A DNA stretch of 64,000 nt, taken from the NCBI RefSeq assembly GCF_039724765.1, contig NZ_CP155729.1:2985501-3049500 (forward strand), written 5' to 3'. Below, one piece after another: positions 53,930 through 62,337 of the stretch. A model generated the notes under the pieces. That model did not search any database, was not told the origin of the DNA, and saw only the letters and a list, made by a program, of their open reading frames with translations. The translations under genes were made by a program, and so were the position numbers. How positions within the stretch are numbered: position 1 is the stretch's first letter; each line of letters opens with the position of its first letter. Origin of the DNA: Sagittula stellata E-37. Lineage in GTDB: Bacteria > Pseudomonadota > Alphaproteobacteria > Rhodobacterales > Rhodobacteraceae.

Positions 53930-54970
53930 ATGACAAAGAACGTGAAAGTCTCGATCAGGCACCTTTACAAAATCTTCGGTGGGGACCCCAAAGGGGCCCT
54001 CGCCAAGGTTCGCGACGGCATGACCAAGGCCGAGTTGCTGGAACAGACGAACCATGTGCTGGGCCTGCAGGACATCAACGTCGACATGAAGGAAGGCGAG
54101 ATCACCGTCATCATGGGCCTGTCGGGCTCGGGCAAGTCGACGCTGATCCGGCACCTCAACCGGCTGATCGAACCCACGGCCGGAGAGGTGCTTGTCAATG
54201 GCGAGGACATCCTGTCGTGGAACGACGCGCAGATGCGCACCCTGCGCCGCGAATCCATGTCGATGGTGTTCCAGAACTTCGCCCTGCTGCCGCACCGAAC
54301 CGTATTGGAGAATGCGGGCATGGCGCTGGCCACCCGCGGCATGGCGCGGCGCGACTATGAGGATGAGGCCAACAAGTGGCTCGACCGGGTCGGACTTGCC
54401 GGTCAGGGCGAGCAATATCCCCACCAGCTTTCGGGCGGCATGCAGCAGCGGGTCGGCATCGCGCGGGCTCTGGCATCGAACTCGGACATCATGTTGATGG
54501 ACGAGGCGTTTTCCGCCTTGGATCCGCTGATCCGAACGGACATGCAGAACCTTCTGCTCGAGCTTCAGGACGAACTGCAAAAGACGATCGTCTTCATCAC
54601 CCACGATCTGGATGAAGCGCTGAAGCTTGCCGATCATCTGGTGATCCTGAAAGACGGCGCAGTGGTGCAGCAGGGTCAGCCGCAAGACATCTTGCTGAAC
54701 CCTGCGGACCCCTACATCGAAGAATTCGTCGCCGACATCAATCGCGCGCGCGTGCTGCGCGTCCGTTCGGTGATGACGGATCGCAAACCGGACGCTCCGA
54801 TCGACGGAGAGGTCGCTCCGGGCGACAACCTGGAAAGCATCATCGCGCTGGCCGAGGGCAATCTGGACCGTGCCTTCGACGTAAAGAACGATGGCGAAAC
54901 GTTGGGCTATATCGACATGAAATCCGTCGTGCAGGCCCTGGTGCCGCGGAGCGTCGATGCGCAAGATTGA
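53930..54970 (+). CDS. Quaternary amine/TMAO-type ABC transporter ATPase
   Basis: A 346-residue ProV-like ATPase. Walker A GLSGSGKST, Q-loop VFQNFALLPH, signature LSGGMQQRVGIARAL, Walker B IMLMDEAFSALDP and switch His in VFITHDLDEA are intact. The tail after 270 is a short CBS-like region (LESIIALAEGNLDRAFDV), which in ProV/OpuAA senses ionic strength; only about one repeat is seen. AGGAGACGG precedes the ATG, 10 bp after the permease gene. Confidence 0.9.
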   Translation: MTKNVKVSIRHLYKIFGGDPKGALAKVRDGMTKAELLEQTNHVLGLQDINVDMKEGEITVIMGLSGSGKSTLIRHLNRLIEPTAGEVLVNGEDILSWNDAQMRTLRRESMSMVFQNFALLPHRTVLENAGMALATRGMARRDYEDEANKWLDRVGLAGQGEQYPHQLSGGMQQRVGIARALASNSDIMLMDEAFSALDPLIRTDMQNLLLELQDELQKTIVFITHDLDEALKLADHLVILKDGAVVQQGQPQDILLNPADPYIEEFVADINRARVLRVRSVMTDRKPDAPIDGEVAPGDNLESIIALAEGNLDRAFDVKNDGETLGYIDMKSVVQALVPRSVDAQD

Positions 54971-55826
54971 GCTCTGAGATCGAGACCTCCCCGCAGCATG
55001 CCAGAAGAAGCGGAAGCGCTGCGGCTCTGGCTTTCATCGGCACCCGTTGGATGCCGATGAAAGCTTCCCGTCTCGATTTCAACGTCAAGTTTTGAAGCTG
55101 TCAATCACGAGGCGCAGCATCGTTTAGAGGGTCTCGAACCGGACCTTCGCTGAGATCCACATGGAGGCCCGCTCTGGGCCGGCAACGACGGCAGCAAGAA
55201 GGCAGAGCGCATTTATTCTTTATGCAGTTTCTGCACGTCGGCGTCGGTCATGCCGCGCGCGGCGAAGATCGGTTCCCCGCCCCTCGTGTCTGGACGCGCT
55301 CTCCTGTTGCGCCGAGCACATGGGGCGGCATTGGTGACCGCCCGTCCGCTGCTTGCCGCATGAATGTTTGCTCCGAGCCAGAAGAGCGTTTTTGCCTTAG
55401 CAAAATATCGGCACTATGCGCCAATATGCAGTCGGCAGTGGCCTCGGACAGCCCTCAGACTGGGGGCTGGTGGATGCAACGCTTACGGTTTTCGTGGATG
55501 TGTTTGCGCTAATATCCCAGTTTCTCGTGGGTATCGGCAAGGATCATGGGCCAGTGCGCGCGCACCCACCGCCTTCCTGCCGCTGCAAGACACGCTCGCG
55601 ACGAAACGCATGGCGCGCGATTGTTTCGCAGATCGCCCTACTTAAAGACGTGAACCTGTCCCGCGCCGATTTGAAACTCAACGGTTTCATGTGGCTTCGC
55701 TCAAATTTCGACCAAGAAGGACTGGCACAAGACTCCAGCTTCAAATGGTCCGGTTTTCAGGCGGTCGCGCACACGAAGGCGCCCCTTTGTCGAAGTCCCG
55801 GCCCAATGTCCCCAGTTGGATACGCG
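54971..55826. other. 856-bp region without a supported gene
   Basis: It lies between the transporter and the convergent tctE gene. Open frames lack motifs and ribosome sites. A minus-strand end ...EPIFAARGMTDADVQKLHKE (stop near 55210) looks protein-like, but no intact gene is attached, so it may be a gene remnant. The base make-up is mixed, consistent with decayed DNA near the IS cluster. Confidence 0.4.
55031..55063 (+). terminator. Hairpin after the amine transporter operon
   Basis: A perfect 12-bp stem, CTTTCATCGGCA/TGCCGATGAAAG, with a 9-base loop, 60 bases past the ATPase stop. There is no T-run, so it may be a 3'-end stabiliser instead of a classic terminator. Confidence 0.6.
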
Positions 55827-57224
55827 TCAGGCTTGACCATTCCCGACCAACGGGACGCGAAGGCTGATACACGTGCCTGTCCGGACCTCTTCCAGTTTCA
55901 CACCGCCGTGATGCCTGCGCATGACCTGCTCGACGATAGCCAAACCGAGGCCCGTTCCTTCGCCGTTCTCAAGCTGCGAGAAGCGGCGGAAGGCGATGTC
56001 CGCCTTGTCGAGCGGTATCCCCACCCCGTCGTCCCGCACCGTGATCACCGCCTCCGCGCCACGTTTGCCGGTGCTCACCTTGATCCGAGTCATTCCGTTG
56101 CCGCCGTGACGCAAGGCGTTTTCCACGAGGTTGGAAAGCGCCTCACCCAACAGAACCGGGTCCCCTTCCACGTCAAGGGTCGCTTCCGCCCTCTCTAACG
56201 CGAAGTCGATCTCACGGGACAGAACCTGCGGAGCGAGACCGCTGCAGACATCTTCGACCAACTCGTTGAGGTCGAAGCGCGTGGCCGGTGCCGTGCCGTC
56301 GTACCGGAGGCGCTCAAGAGACAACAACTGGTTAGCCAGACGGGCGGATACGCGGGCGGCGGCGATGAGCTCCGCCTGTCGGGCAGAACGTTCCTTTTCG
56401 TCGCGGACATCCGGCAGGGTCTCGGCCAGAGCCAGCAGCGCAGCGGCCGGGTTGCGCAACTGGTGCGCGGCGTCGGAAATGAAGGACTGATGGACCTCGA
56501 TGCTGTCCCGCACCTGACCGAGCAGGCGGTTCAGGGTCGAGACCACCCCGGCGACTTCCTTGGGAACGGGACGGCGAATGCGGCCAAGGTCGTCCGGGGA
56601 GCGTTGCCGGATCGCCTCCTGCAGGTCGTTGAGCGGACGCAGGCCGATCTGTACGCCAAACCAGACCACCAGCGCCAGCGCCGCCATCAGGCCCGCCATC
56701 AGGACAATCGCACGCAGCGCCAGTTCGCGCGCAAAGGCCTGACGGTCACTGACCCGCTGCCAGACGGTCACGACCGTTTCGCCCGTCAGGTTGTCGATCG
56801 TGCGGTTCTCTATCATACGCAGGACCCGCATCTCTTCGCCCCGGTACGTGGCCAGATAATAACTGGGCACGTCGGCGTCAGTCGTCTCGGCGGCGCGCGG
56901 CGGGTAAGCATAGCCGGTCACGTAATATCCGCCCGGCCCGGTCACATGGTAGAAGATTTCGCCACCGCCCGCGTCCGAGATGAATCTGCGTGCGCTGGGT
57001 GAGAGGGCATCCCCATCGGAGATTGCGACATCCCGCGAAATCGCCAGCGCGGCTGCAAGCAAACTGCGGTCGAACAGTTCTTCGGAAGTCCGCTGCGCCG
57101 CCTCGAAACGCCACAGGCCAAGCAGGACGGACACCACGAGAAGGGGCGGCAAAATCACCAGGAAAAGCCGCAAGCGCAGTGACATGGCCCTGCGGAACAC
57201 CCGCCTGCGCCGGCTATGCACCAT
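55827..57224 (-). CDS. tctE: Sensor histidine kinase of the TctE type
   Basis: A 465-residue membrane kinase. TM1 about 18-38 and TM2 about 170-192 enclose a periplasmic sensor of about 130 residues (single-domain 2CSK-N type). The phospho-His is in SFISDAAHQLRNPAAAL; the ATP-binding parts are LSNLVENALRHG, VRDDGVGIP and GTGLGLAIVEQV. The start ATG overlaps the tctD stop by 11 bp; an ATG at 57185 is an alternative. It faces tctC and, with tctD, should turn on tricarboxylate uptake. Confidence 0.88.
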   Translation of the reverse strand: MVHSRRRRVFRRAMSLRLRLFLVILPPLLVVSVLLGLWRFEAAQRTSEELFDRSLLAAALAISRDVAISDGDALSPSARRFISDAGGGEIFYHVTGPGGYYVTGYAYPPRAAETTDADVPSYYLATYRGEEMRVLRMIENRTIDNLTGETVVTVWQRVSDRQAFARELALRAIVLMAGLMAALALVVWFGVQIGLRPLNDLQEAIRQRSPDDLGRIRRPVPKEVAGVVSTLNRLLGQVRDSIEVHQSFISDAAHQLRNPAAALLALAETLPDVRDEKERSARQAELIAAARVSARLANQLLSLERLRYDGTAPATRFDLNELVEDVCSGLAPQVLSREIDFALERAEATLDVEGDPVLLGEALSNLVENALRHGGNGMTRIKVSTGKRGAEAVITVRDDGVGIPLDKADIAFRRFSQLENGEGTGLGLAIVEQVMRRHHGGVKLEEVRTGTCISLRVPLVGNGQA

Positions 57225-57885
57225 CGACTTCCAGCATGTAGCCCAGGCCCCGGGCCGTCTTGATACGTATTCCGAAGGGTTCGAGCCTCTTGCGCAGACG
57301 CGAGACATGCGGCTCGATCGCGCTGTCCTCGGCGTCCGAGCCGATGCCGTAGACATGGCTGATCAACTGCGCCTTGGACACGAGGCGCCCGCGACGTTCC
57401 AGCAGGCACTCCAGCGTCGCGATTTCCCTGCGTGGGATGTCGAGCGCCTGTTCGTCCTGCATAAGCTGGCGTCCGGTGCGGTCGAAGACCAGCGGACCCA
57501 GCTTGTCGCGGGCCGCGAACTCGATGTTCTTGCGCCGGGCCATGGCGCGAAGGCGGGCTTCGAGTTCATCCATCTCGAACGGCTTGGTCAGGTAGTCGTC
57601 GGCTCCGGCATCCAGCCCCGCCACCCGCTCCGCCGTCTCGGAACGGGCGGTCAACAGGATGACCGGCGTACCATCGTTGCGGCGCCGCAAGGCCCGCAGC
57701 ACCGAGAGCCCGTCCATTCCCGGCAGGTTCAGGTCCAGCACGACCAAGTCCGCGCCTTCCTGCGCAAGGAACGCGTCGGCTTCGGTGCCGTCGTGAAGGA
57801 GGTCCACCGAATGCCCCCGGTCCCGCAAACGGAATGCAATCCCGTGTGCCAGAGCCTCGTTGTCTTCTATGACTGCAATCCGCAT
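57214..57885 (-). CDS. tctD: Response regulator of the OmpR family, TctD type
   Basis: 223 aa. The receiver domain (1-115) has IEDNEAL, phospho-Asp in VVLDLNLPGMDGL, and LTKPFEMDEL with the conserved Lys. The C-terminal winged helix (125-222) includes RREIATLECLLERRGRLVSK and HVSRLRKRLE. It is divergent from tctC with 149 bp between, where an 11-bp-phased direct repeat could be its site. It is co-transcribed with tctE. Confidence 0.9.
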   Translation of the reverse strand: MRIAVIEDNEALAHGIAFRLRDRGHSVDLLHDGTEADAFLAQEGADLVVLDLNLPGMDGLSVLRALRRRNDGTPVILLTARSETAERVAGLDAGADDYLTKPFEMDELEARLRAMARRKNIEFAARDKLGPLVFDRTGRQLMQDEQALDIPRREIATLECLLERRGRLVSKAQLISHVYGIGSDAEDSAIEPHVSRLRKRLEPFGIRIKTARGLGYMLEVDGA

Positions 57886-57905
57886 GGTTACTTCTTTGTC
57901 ATGTT

Positions 57906-57923
57906 GCGCAAGTTTCGCGCAAG
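57906..57923. promoter_or_regulatory. Candidate TctD binding repeats
   Basis: GCGCAAG occurs at 57906-57912 and 57917-57923, 11 bp apart, one helical turn. OmpR/PhoB-type regulators bind such phased direct repeats. A looser third copy (CGCAAGG, 57932) follows. The site is 112-129 bp upstream of tctC and 21-38 bp from tctD. Confidence 0.45.
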
Positions 57924-58034
57924 GTTGGAACCGCAAGGTGCAGACGTTGGAGGAGGGAATCATTCCCTTGAAAAGATAACATGTAACGTGCCGGACATTC
58001 ATCTGGCACGGCGAAGGTCTACGGGAGGATACCA

Positions 58035-59111
58035 ATGACCATCAAGAACCTCGCAACCTCGGTTGCTGCTCTCGCCCTCATGTCGGCACCGGCTCTGGCC
58101 GAAGTGGACTTTTCCGGAGAGACGATCGAATGGGTCATCCCATTCTCGGAAACAGGCGGTTCGGCCAAGTGGGCGAACTTCTTCGCGCCGCTGCTGGCGC
58201 AGGAACTGCCGGGCAAACCGACCGTCGTCGTCAAGTTCATGCCGGGCGCAGGCTCGACCAAGGGCGCCAACTGGTTCCAGGAGCAGGAATACGAAGATGG
58301 CACGTTGATCTTCGGCACGTCCGGGTCGACCCAGTTCCCGTATCTGCTGGATGATCCGCGTGTACGCTATGAATATTCCGACTGGGTGCCGGTCATGGCT
58401 TCCGGTACGGGCGGTGTCGCCTACCTCAACCCCGAGGACGGCGCGAAATTCGACGGCTCGGCCAACAATCTCAAGGATGTCAACTTCATCTACGGTTCGC
58501 AGGGTGCCACGCGGCTTGACCTCGTGCCGCTGCTGGCCTGGGAAATGCTTGGCATGAACGTCGAGCCGGTCTTCGGCATCAAGGGACGCGGCGACGGTCG
58601 CCTGATGTTCGAACGCGGCGAAGCCACCATCGATTACCAGACCTCCTCGGGCTATCTCGGGGCATCGGCGGACCTGGTCGAGCAAGGCAAGGCCGTGCCA
58701 ATGATGAGCTGGGGCGCACTGGACGAAGACGGCAACATCGTGCGTGATCCGACCTTCCCGGACATGCCCACCTTCAAGGAGGTGTGCGAGGCCACCGATG
58801 GCTGCGAAACCAGCGGCGACGCCTGGGATTCCTGGAAAGCCTTCTTCGTGGCGGGCTTCCCGTCCCAGAAAATCGCCTTCCTGCCGAATGGCACGCCGCA
58901 AGAGGTGGCCGACACCTATATCGCCGCGTTCGAGGCTGTCCGTGCGCGCCCCGACTTTGCCGAATTCGCGGCAAAGCAAGTGGGCAAGTACCCGATGTTC
59001 GTGGGCAATGGCGCCGCCAAGGCAACCAAGGAGGCGACCACGGTGTCGCCCGAAGCCAAGGCCTTTGTCATCAACTGGCTCAAAGAAGCCTATGGCGTGA
59101 CGATCAAGTAA
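58035..59111 (+). CDS. tctC: Tripartite tricarboxylate transporter binding protein (TctC family)
   Basis: Periplasmic solute receptor, 358 aa, signal peptide 1-22 (ends APALA). EVDFSGETIEWVIPFSETGG is the TctC-type opening, with NPEDGAKFDGSANNLKDVNF and the C-terminal EATTVSPEAKAFVINWLKEA. GGGAGGAT precedes the ATG. A strong hairpin follows before the permease gene. The ligand is probably a di- or tricarboxylate; the downstream tautomerase-like gene fits a six-carbon acid. Confidence 0.88.
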   Translation: MTIKNLATSVAALALMSAPALAEVDFSGETIEWVIPFSETGGSAKWANFFAPLLAQELPGKPTVVVKFMPGAGSTKGANWFQEQEYEDGTLIFGTSGSTQFPYLLDDPRVRYEYSDWVPVMASGTGGVAYLNPEDGAKFDGSANNLKDVNFIYGSQGATRLDLVPLLAWEMLGMNVEPVFGIKGRGDGRLMFERGEATIDYQTSSGYLGASADLVEQGKAVPMMSWGALDEDGNIVRDPTFPDMPTFKEVCEATDGCETSGDAWDSWKAFFVAGFPSQKIAFLPNGTPQEVADTYIAAFEAVRARPDFAEFAAKQVGKYPMFVGNGAAKATKEATTVSPEAKAFVINWLKEAYGVTIK

Positions 59112-59121
59112 TCGACGCGCC

Positions 59122-59157
59122 CGCGCGCCCCGTCCTCTCCTCCGGGCGGGGCGCGCG
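59122..59157 (+). terminator. Intercistronic hairpin between tctC and tctA
   Basis: A perfect 11-bp stem, CGCGCGCCCCG/CGGGGCGCGCG, with a 14-base loop. There is no T-run beyond a short ACATTCCTTGTTT. It may protect the tctC mRNA 3' end or reduce read-through. Confidence 0.6.
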
Positions 59158-59198
59158 ACATTCCTTGTTTCTGAAGACTCAACCGAAAGAACGGTGCG

Positions 59199-61229
59199 AT
59201 GGATCTCTTTGCGACCGCCCTGCCGGCGCTTGCCGACGCATGGGCTCTCATCCTGCAACCTGTCGTCCTGGGCTACCTTGTCCTCGGCGTGGTCATGGGC
59301 CTTGCAGTCGGTGTGTTTCCCGGTCTCGGCGGCATCGCCGGACTGTCGCTGCTGCTGCCCTTCATGTTCGGCATGGAACCGGTTCTCGGTCTCGCGCTGA
59401 TGATCGGTATGGTGGCGGTGGTCCCGACCTCGGACACCTTTGCCTCGGTGCTGATGGGGATCCCGGGGTCCAGCGCCTCGCAGGCCACCGTGCTGGACGG
59501 CTTTCCACTGGCCAAGAAAGGCCAGGCGGCCCGGGCGCTGTCGGCGGCCTTTACCTCGTCGCTGTTCGGCGGGCTGGTCGGCGCGGCCTTCCTGACGGTC
59601 TTTATCGTGGTCGCCCGGCCGCTCGTGCTGGCCTTCGGGCTGCCGGAAATGCTGATGATCTCGATCCTCGGCCTGTCGATGGTGGCCGTCCTCGCCGGGC
59701 GCGTGGCACTCAAGGGGCTGGCAGCGGCGGGTCTGGGCATGCTGATCGGCACCATCGGAGAGGCCGACGCGGGCGGTTCGCTGCGCATGGCAACTTATGA
59801 CATCCCGTATCTGACAGACGGGCTGAAGCTGGTGATCGTCGGCCTCGGCATCTTTGCCGTGCCGGAAATCGTCTCGCTGCTGCGCCAGGACCGCTCCATC
59901 GCCAAGGATGCCAAGCTGGGTGCCGGCTGGGGCGAAGGCGTGAAGGATTGGGTCGCCAACAAGTGGCTTTCGATCCGCTGTTCGCTGATCGGCGTCGTCG
60001 TCGGCGTGATCCCCGGTCTTGGCGGCTCGGTCGTCGACTGGATCGCCTACGGCCACGCCGTCCAGACCACCAAGGACAAATCGAATTTCGGCAAGGGCGA
60101 GATCCGCGGCGTGATCGGGCCGGAAAGCTCGAACAACGCCAAGGAAGGCGGCGGCCTTGTCCCGACCCTGCTGTTCGGCATCCCCGGCTCCGGCTCCATG
60201 GCGATCTTCATCGGGGCCATTGCGCTGCTGGGTTCGGGCGATATCGAAGTCGGGCCGAACATGCTGCGCGACAATCTCGACATCACCTACTCCATCGTCT
60301 GGCTGCTGGCGCTGGCAAACGTGGTCGGCACGATCCTGTGCATCGCGGCTTCTGGCGGCATCGCGAAGCTGACCACCATCCGCTTCACCTATCTTGCGCC
60401 ATTCCTGTTCATGCTGATCTCTTTCGCGGCATTCCAGTCGGGTCAGAACTTCGAGGACATCCTCGCGCTGTTCGCCATCGGCCTGATCGGCATCTTCCTG
60501 CGCCGCTTCGACTGGTCGCGTCCGGCCTTCCTGATCGGTTTCGTGCTGTCCAACCCGGTCGAGAAATTCTCCAACCAGGCATTCCAGATCGCGTCTTTCC
60601 GGTTCCGCAGCTCTTTCGAGGAAGGTATCTCCTACATCTTTTCGCCCATCGTGATCGTGCTGCTGATCGTCACGGTCGTGTCGGTGGTGCTGGGTATCCG
60701 GCAGGCCAAGACCATCATGGCCGAGGGCGACGTGAAGTCCGGATCGAAGCGCGCGCCCATCGTCTTCCTGCTGGTCATCCTGGCCTATGTCGTGACCGCG
60801 CTCATCAACGCCAACATGATCCCCGACTACAACATGACGGACAAGATCGTACCGTTGGTCATCGGGGGCATCACGCTGACCGCGCTCTTGATCCTGCTGG
60901 TGCAGATGATCCTGCGACCCGAGGGCGACACCATCTTCGCCGACAAGGAAATGGCGGGCGAGGACGCGGATGCGCCCTATGGCCTCTGGGGCACATTGGC
61001 CTGGTTCGCGGGGCTTATCGCGGCCACCTACGTGCTGGGCTTCATCCTCGCTCTGGCCGGGTTCCTGGTGACCTTCCTGAGGGTTCGGGCACAGGCCCCC
61101 TGGCCGAAGACGCTGATCCTGACGGCCTGCGGCATTGCGCTGATGTGCGTGATGGCAGGCGCCCTCAACCGCGACTTTCCACCGGGCCTTCTGCAGGGCG
61201 TCACCGACTTGCCTTGGCCGCTGAACTGA
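59199..61229 (+). CDS. tctA: TctA-TctB fusion permease of a tripartite tricarboxylate transporter
   Basis: 676 aa, about 170 longer than ordinary TctA. The TctA part (1-500) has about 12 membrane segments and the duplicated motif GVFPGLGGIAGLSLLLPF and GVIPGLGGSVVDWIAYGHA. SGSKRAP (about 520) starts a second unit with four segments (IVFLLVILAYVVTALIN, then IVPLVIGGITLTALLILL, TLAWFAGLIAATYVLGFILA, LILTACGIALMCVMAGAL), the layout of the small subunit TctB. No separate tctB gene lies in the locus, which supports a fusion. Confidence 0.88.
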   Translation: MDLFATALPALADAWALILQPVVLGYLVLGVVMGLAVGVFPGLGGIAGLSLLLPFMFGMEPVLGLALMIGMVAVVPTSDTFASVLMGIPGSSASQATVLDGFPLAKKGQAARALSAAFTSSLFGGLVGAAFLTVFIVVARPLVLAFGLPEMLMISILGLSMVAVLAGRVALKGLAAAGLGMLIGTIGEADAGGSLRMATYDIPYLTDGLKLVIVGLGIFAVPEIVSLLRQDRSIAKDAKLGAGWGEGVKDWVANKWLSIRCSLIGVVVGVIPGLGGSVVDWIAYGHAVQTTKDKSNFGKGEIRGVIGPESSNNAKEGGGLVPTLLFGIPGSGSMAIFIGAIALLGSGDIEVGPNMLRDNLDITYSIVWLLALANVVGTILCIAASGGIAKLTTIRFTYLAPFLFMLISFAAFQSGQNFEDILALFAIGLIGIFLRRFDWSRPAFLIGFVLSNPVEKFSNQAFQIASFRFRSSFEEGISYIFSPIVIVLLIVTVVSVVLGIRQAKTIMAEGDVKSGSKRAPIVFLLVILAYVVTALINANMIPDYNMTDKIVPLVIGGITLTALLILLVQMILRPEGDTIFADKEMAGEDADAPYGLWGTLAWFAGLIAATYVLGFILALAGFLVTFLRVRAQAPWPKTLILTACGIALMCVMAGALNRDFPPGLLQGVTDLPWPLN

Positions 61230-61247
61230 TCCAAGGGAGACAGTGAT

Positions 61248-62336
61248 ATGACACAGACAAGCATCCCTTACGTGTTCATGCGGGGCGGGACTTCGCGTGG
61301 GCCTTACTTCAATCGGGCCGATCTGCCCGAGGACCGTGAAACACTGGCCGAAGTGCTGATGGCTGCCGTGGGCGCGGGCCATCCGATCAACATCGACGGC
61401 ATCGGCGGCGGCGTGGCGGTGACCACCAAGGTTGCCATGCTCTCGCCGTCGGACGACGACTGGGCCGAAGTGGATTACTTCTTTGCCCAGGTCTCGGTCA
61501 CGGAGCGGATGGTCGACTTCAAACCGACCTGCGGCAACATCCTGTCGGGCGTGGGTCCGGCGGCCATCGAGATGGGCCTCGTCACCCCTTCCGGCGACGA
61601 GACCGAGATCAGGATCCGCGCCGTCAACACCGGCGCAAGGGTGCTGGCGCGGGTCCAGACCCCGGGCGGCGTGCTGCGCTATGACGGCGACACAGAGATC
61701 GCCGGGGTGCCCGGCACCGCCGCCCCCATAGCGCTGAACTTCATGGGCGTGGTGGGGTCCGCCACCGGTGCCTTCGTGCCGACGGGCAACCTGCGCGACA
61801 CCTTCGACGGCATCGAGGTCACCTGCATGGACGTCGCCATGCCGATGGTCATCGCCCGCGCGGCGGACTTCGGCCTGACGGGTTACGAGACCGTGCAGGA
61901 ACTGGACGAGAACCGCGATTTCTTTGCACGCATGGAGTCCGTGCGCCTTCAGGCGGGCGCGGCCATGGGCATGGGCGACGTCTCGAAGTCCGTCACGCCG
62001 AAGTTCGGGCTTCTGGCGCCCGCGAAGGACGGCGGCACGATCTGCACGCGCTACTTCATGCCCTGGACGACCCATCCCTCGATGGCTGTCACCGGGTCGC
62101 AATGTCTGGCGTCCTGCGCGCTGACGCCCGGTACGGTGGCCGATGGCCTGCTGGACCGTCCGACGCAAAGCCCCACGAACGTCGTGCTGGAGCATGCCTC
62201 CGGCACCATCGAAGTGCTGGTGGATTTCGAGATGACCACCCAGTTCAAGCTCAATTCCGCCGGCCTGATGCGCACCGCCCGCAAGCTCGCCGACGGGCAC
62301 ATCTATGTGCCCGCCACGGTCTGGGAAGGACACTGA
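61248..62336 (+). CDS. PrpF-family isomerase, 4-oxalomesaconate tautomerase-like
   Basis: 362 aa. YVFMRGGTSRGPYFN opens the protein, and PTCGNILSGVGPAAIEMGL and SVTPKFGLLAP are family-typical. PrpF enzymes move a double bond or proton in unsaturated tri-acids; GalD (4-oxalomesaconate tautomerase, gallate pathway) has almost this length, while PrpF of methylcitrate degradation is longer. The Cys in PTCGN is a likely acid-base residue. It follows the permease by 19 bp, so the imported acid is probably an aconitate-, oxalomesaconate- or citraconate-like compound. Confidence 0.82.
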   Translation: MTQTSIPYVFMRGGTSRGPYFNRADLPEDRETLAEVLMAAVGAGHPINIDGIGGGVAVTTKVAMLSPSDDDWAEVDYFFAQVSVTERMVDFKPTCGNILSGVGPAAIEMGLVTPSGDETEIRIRAVNTGARVLARVQTPGGVLRYDGDTEIAGVPGTAAPIALNFMGVVGSATGAFVPTGNLRDTFDGIEVTCMDVAMPMVIARAADFGLTGYETVQELDENRDFFARMESVRLQAGAAMGMGDVSKSVTPKFGLLAPAKDGGTICTRYFMPWTTHPSMAVTGSQCLASCALTPGTVADGLLDRPTQSPTNVVLEHASGTIEVLVDFEMTTQFKLNSAGLMRTARKLADGHIYVPATVWEGH

Positions 62337-62337
62337 C

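Noticed and set aside
55120..55150. tRNA-like TTCGAGACC segment on the minus strand
   Set aside because: The flanking 5-base arms do not pair and no anticodon or acceptor stem fits.
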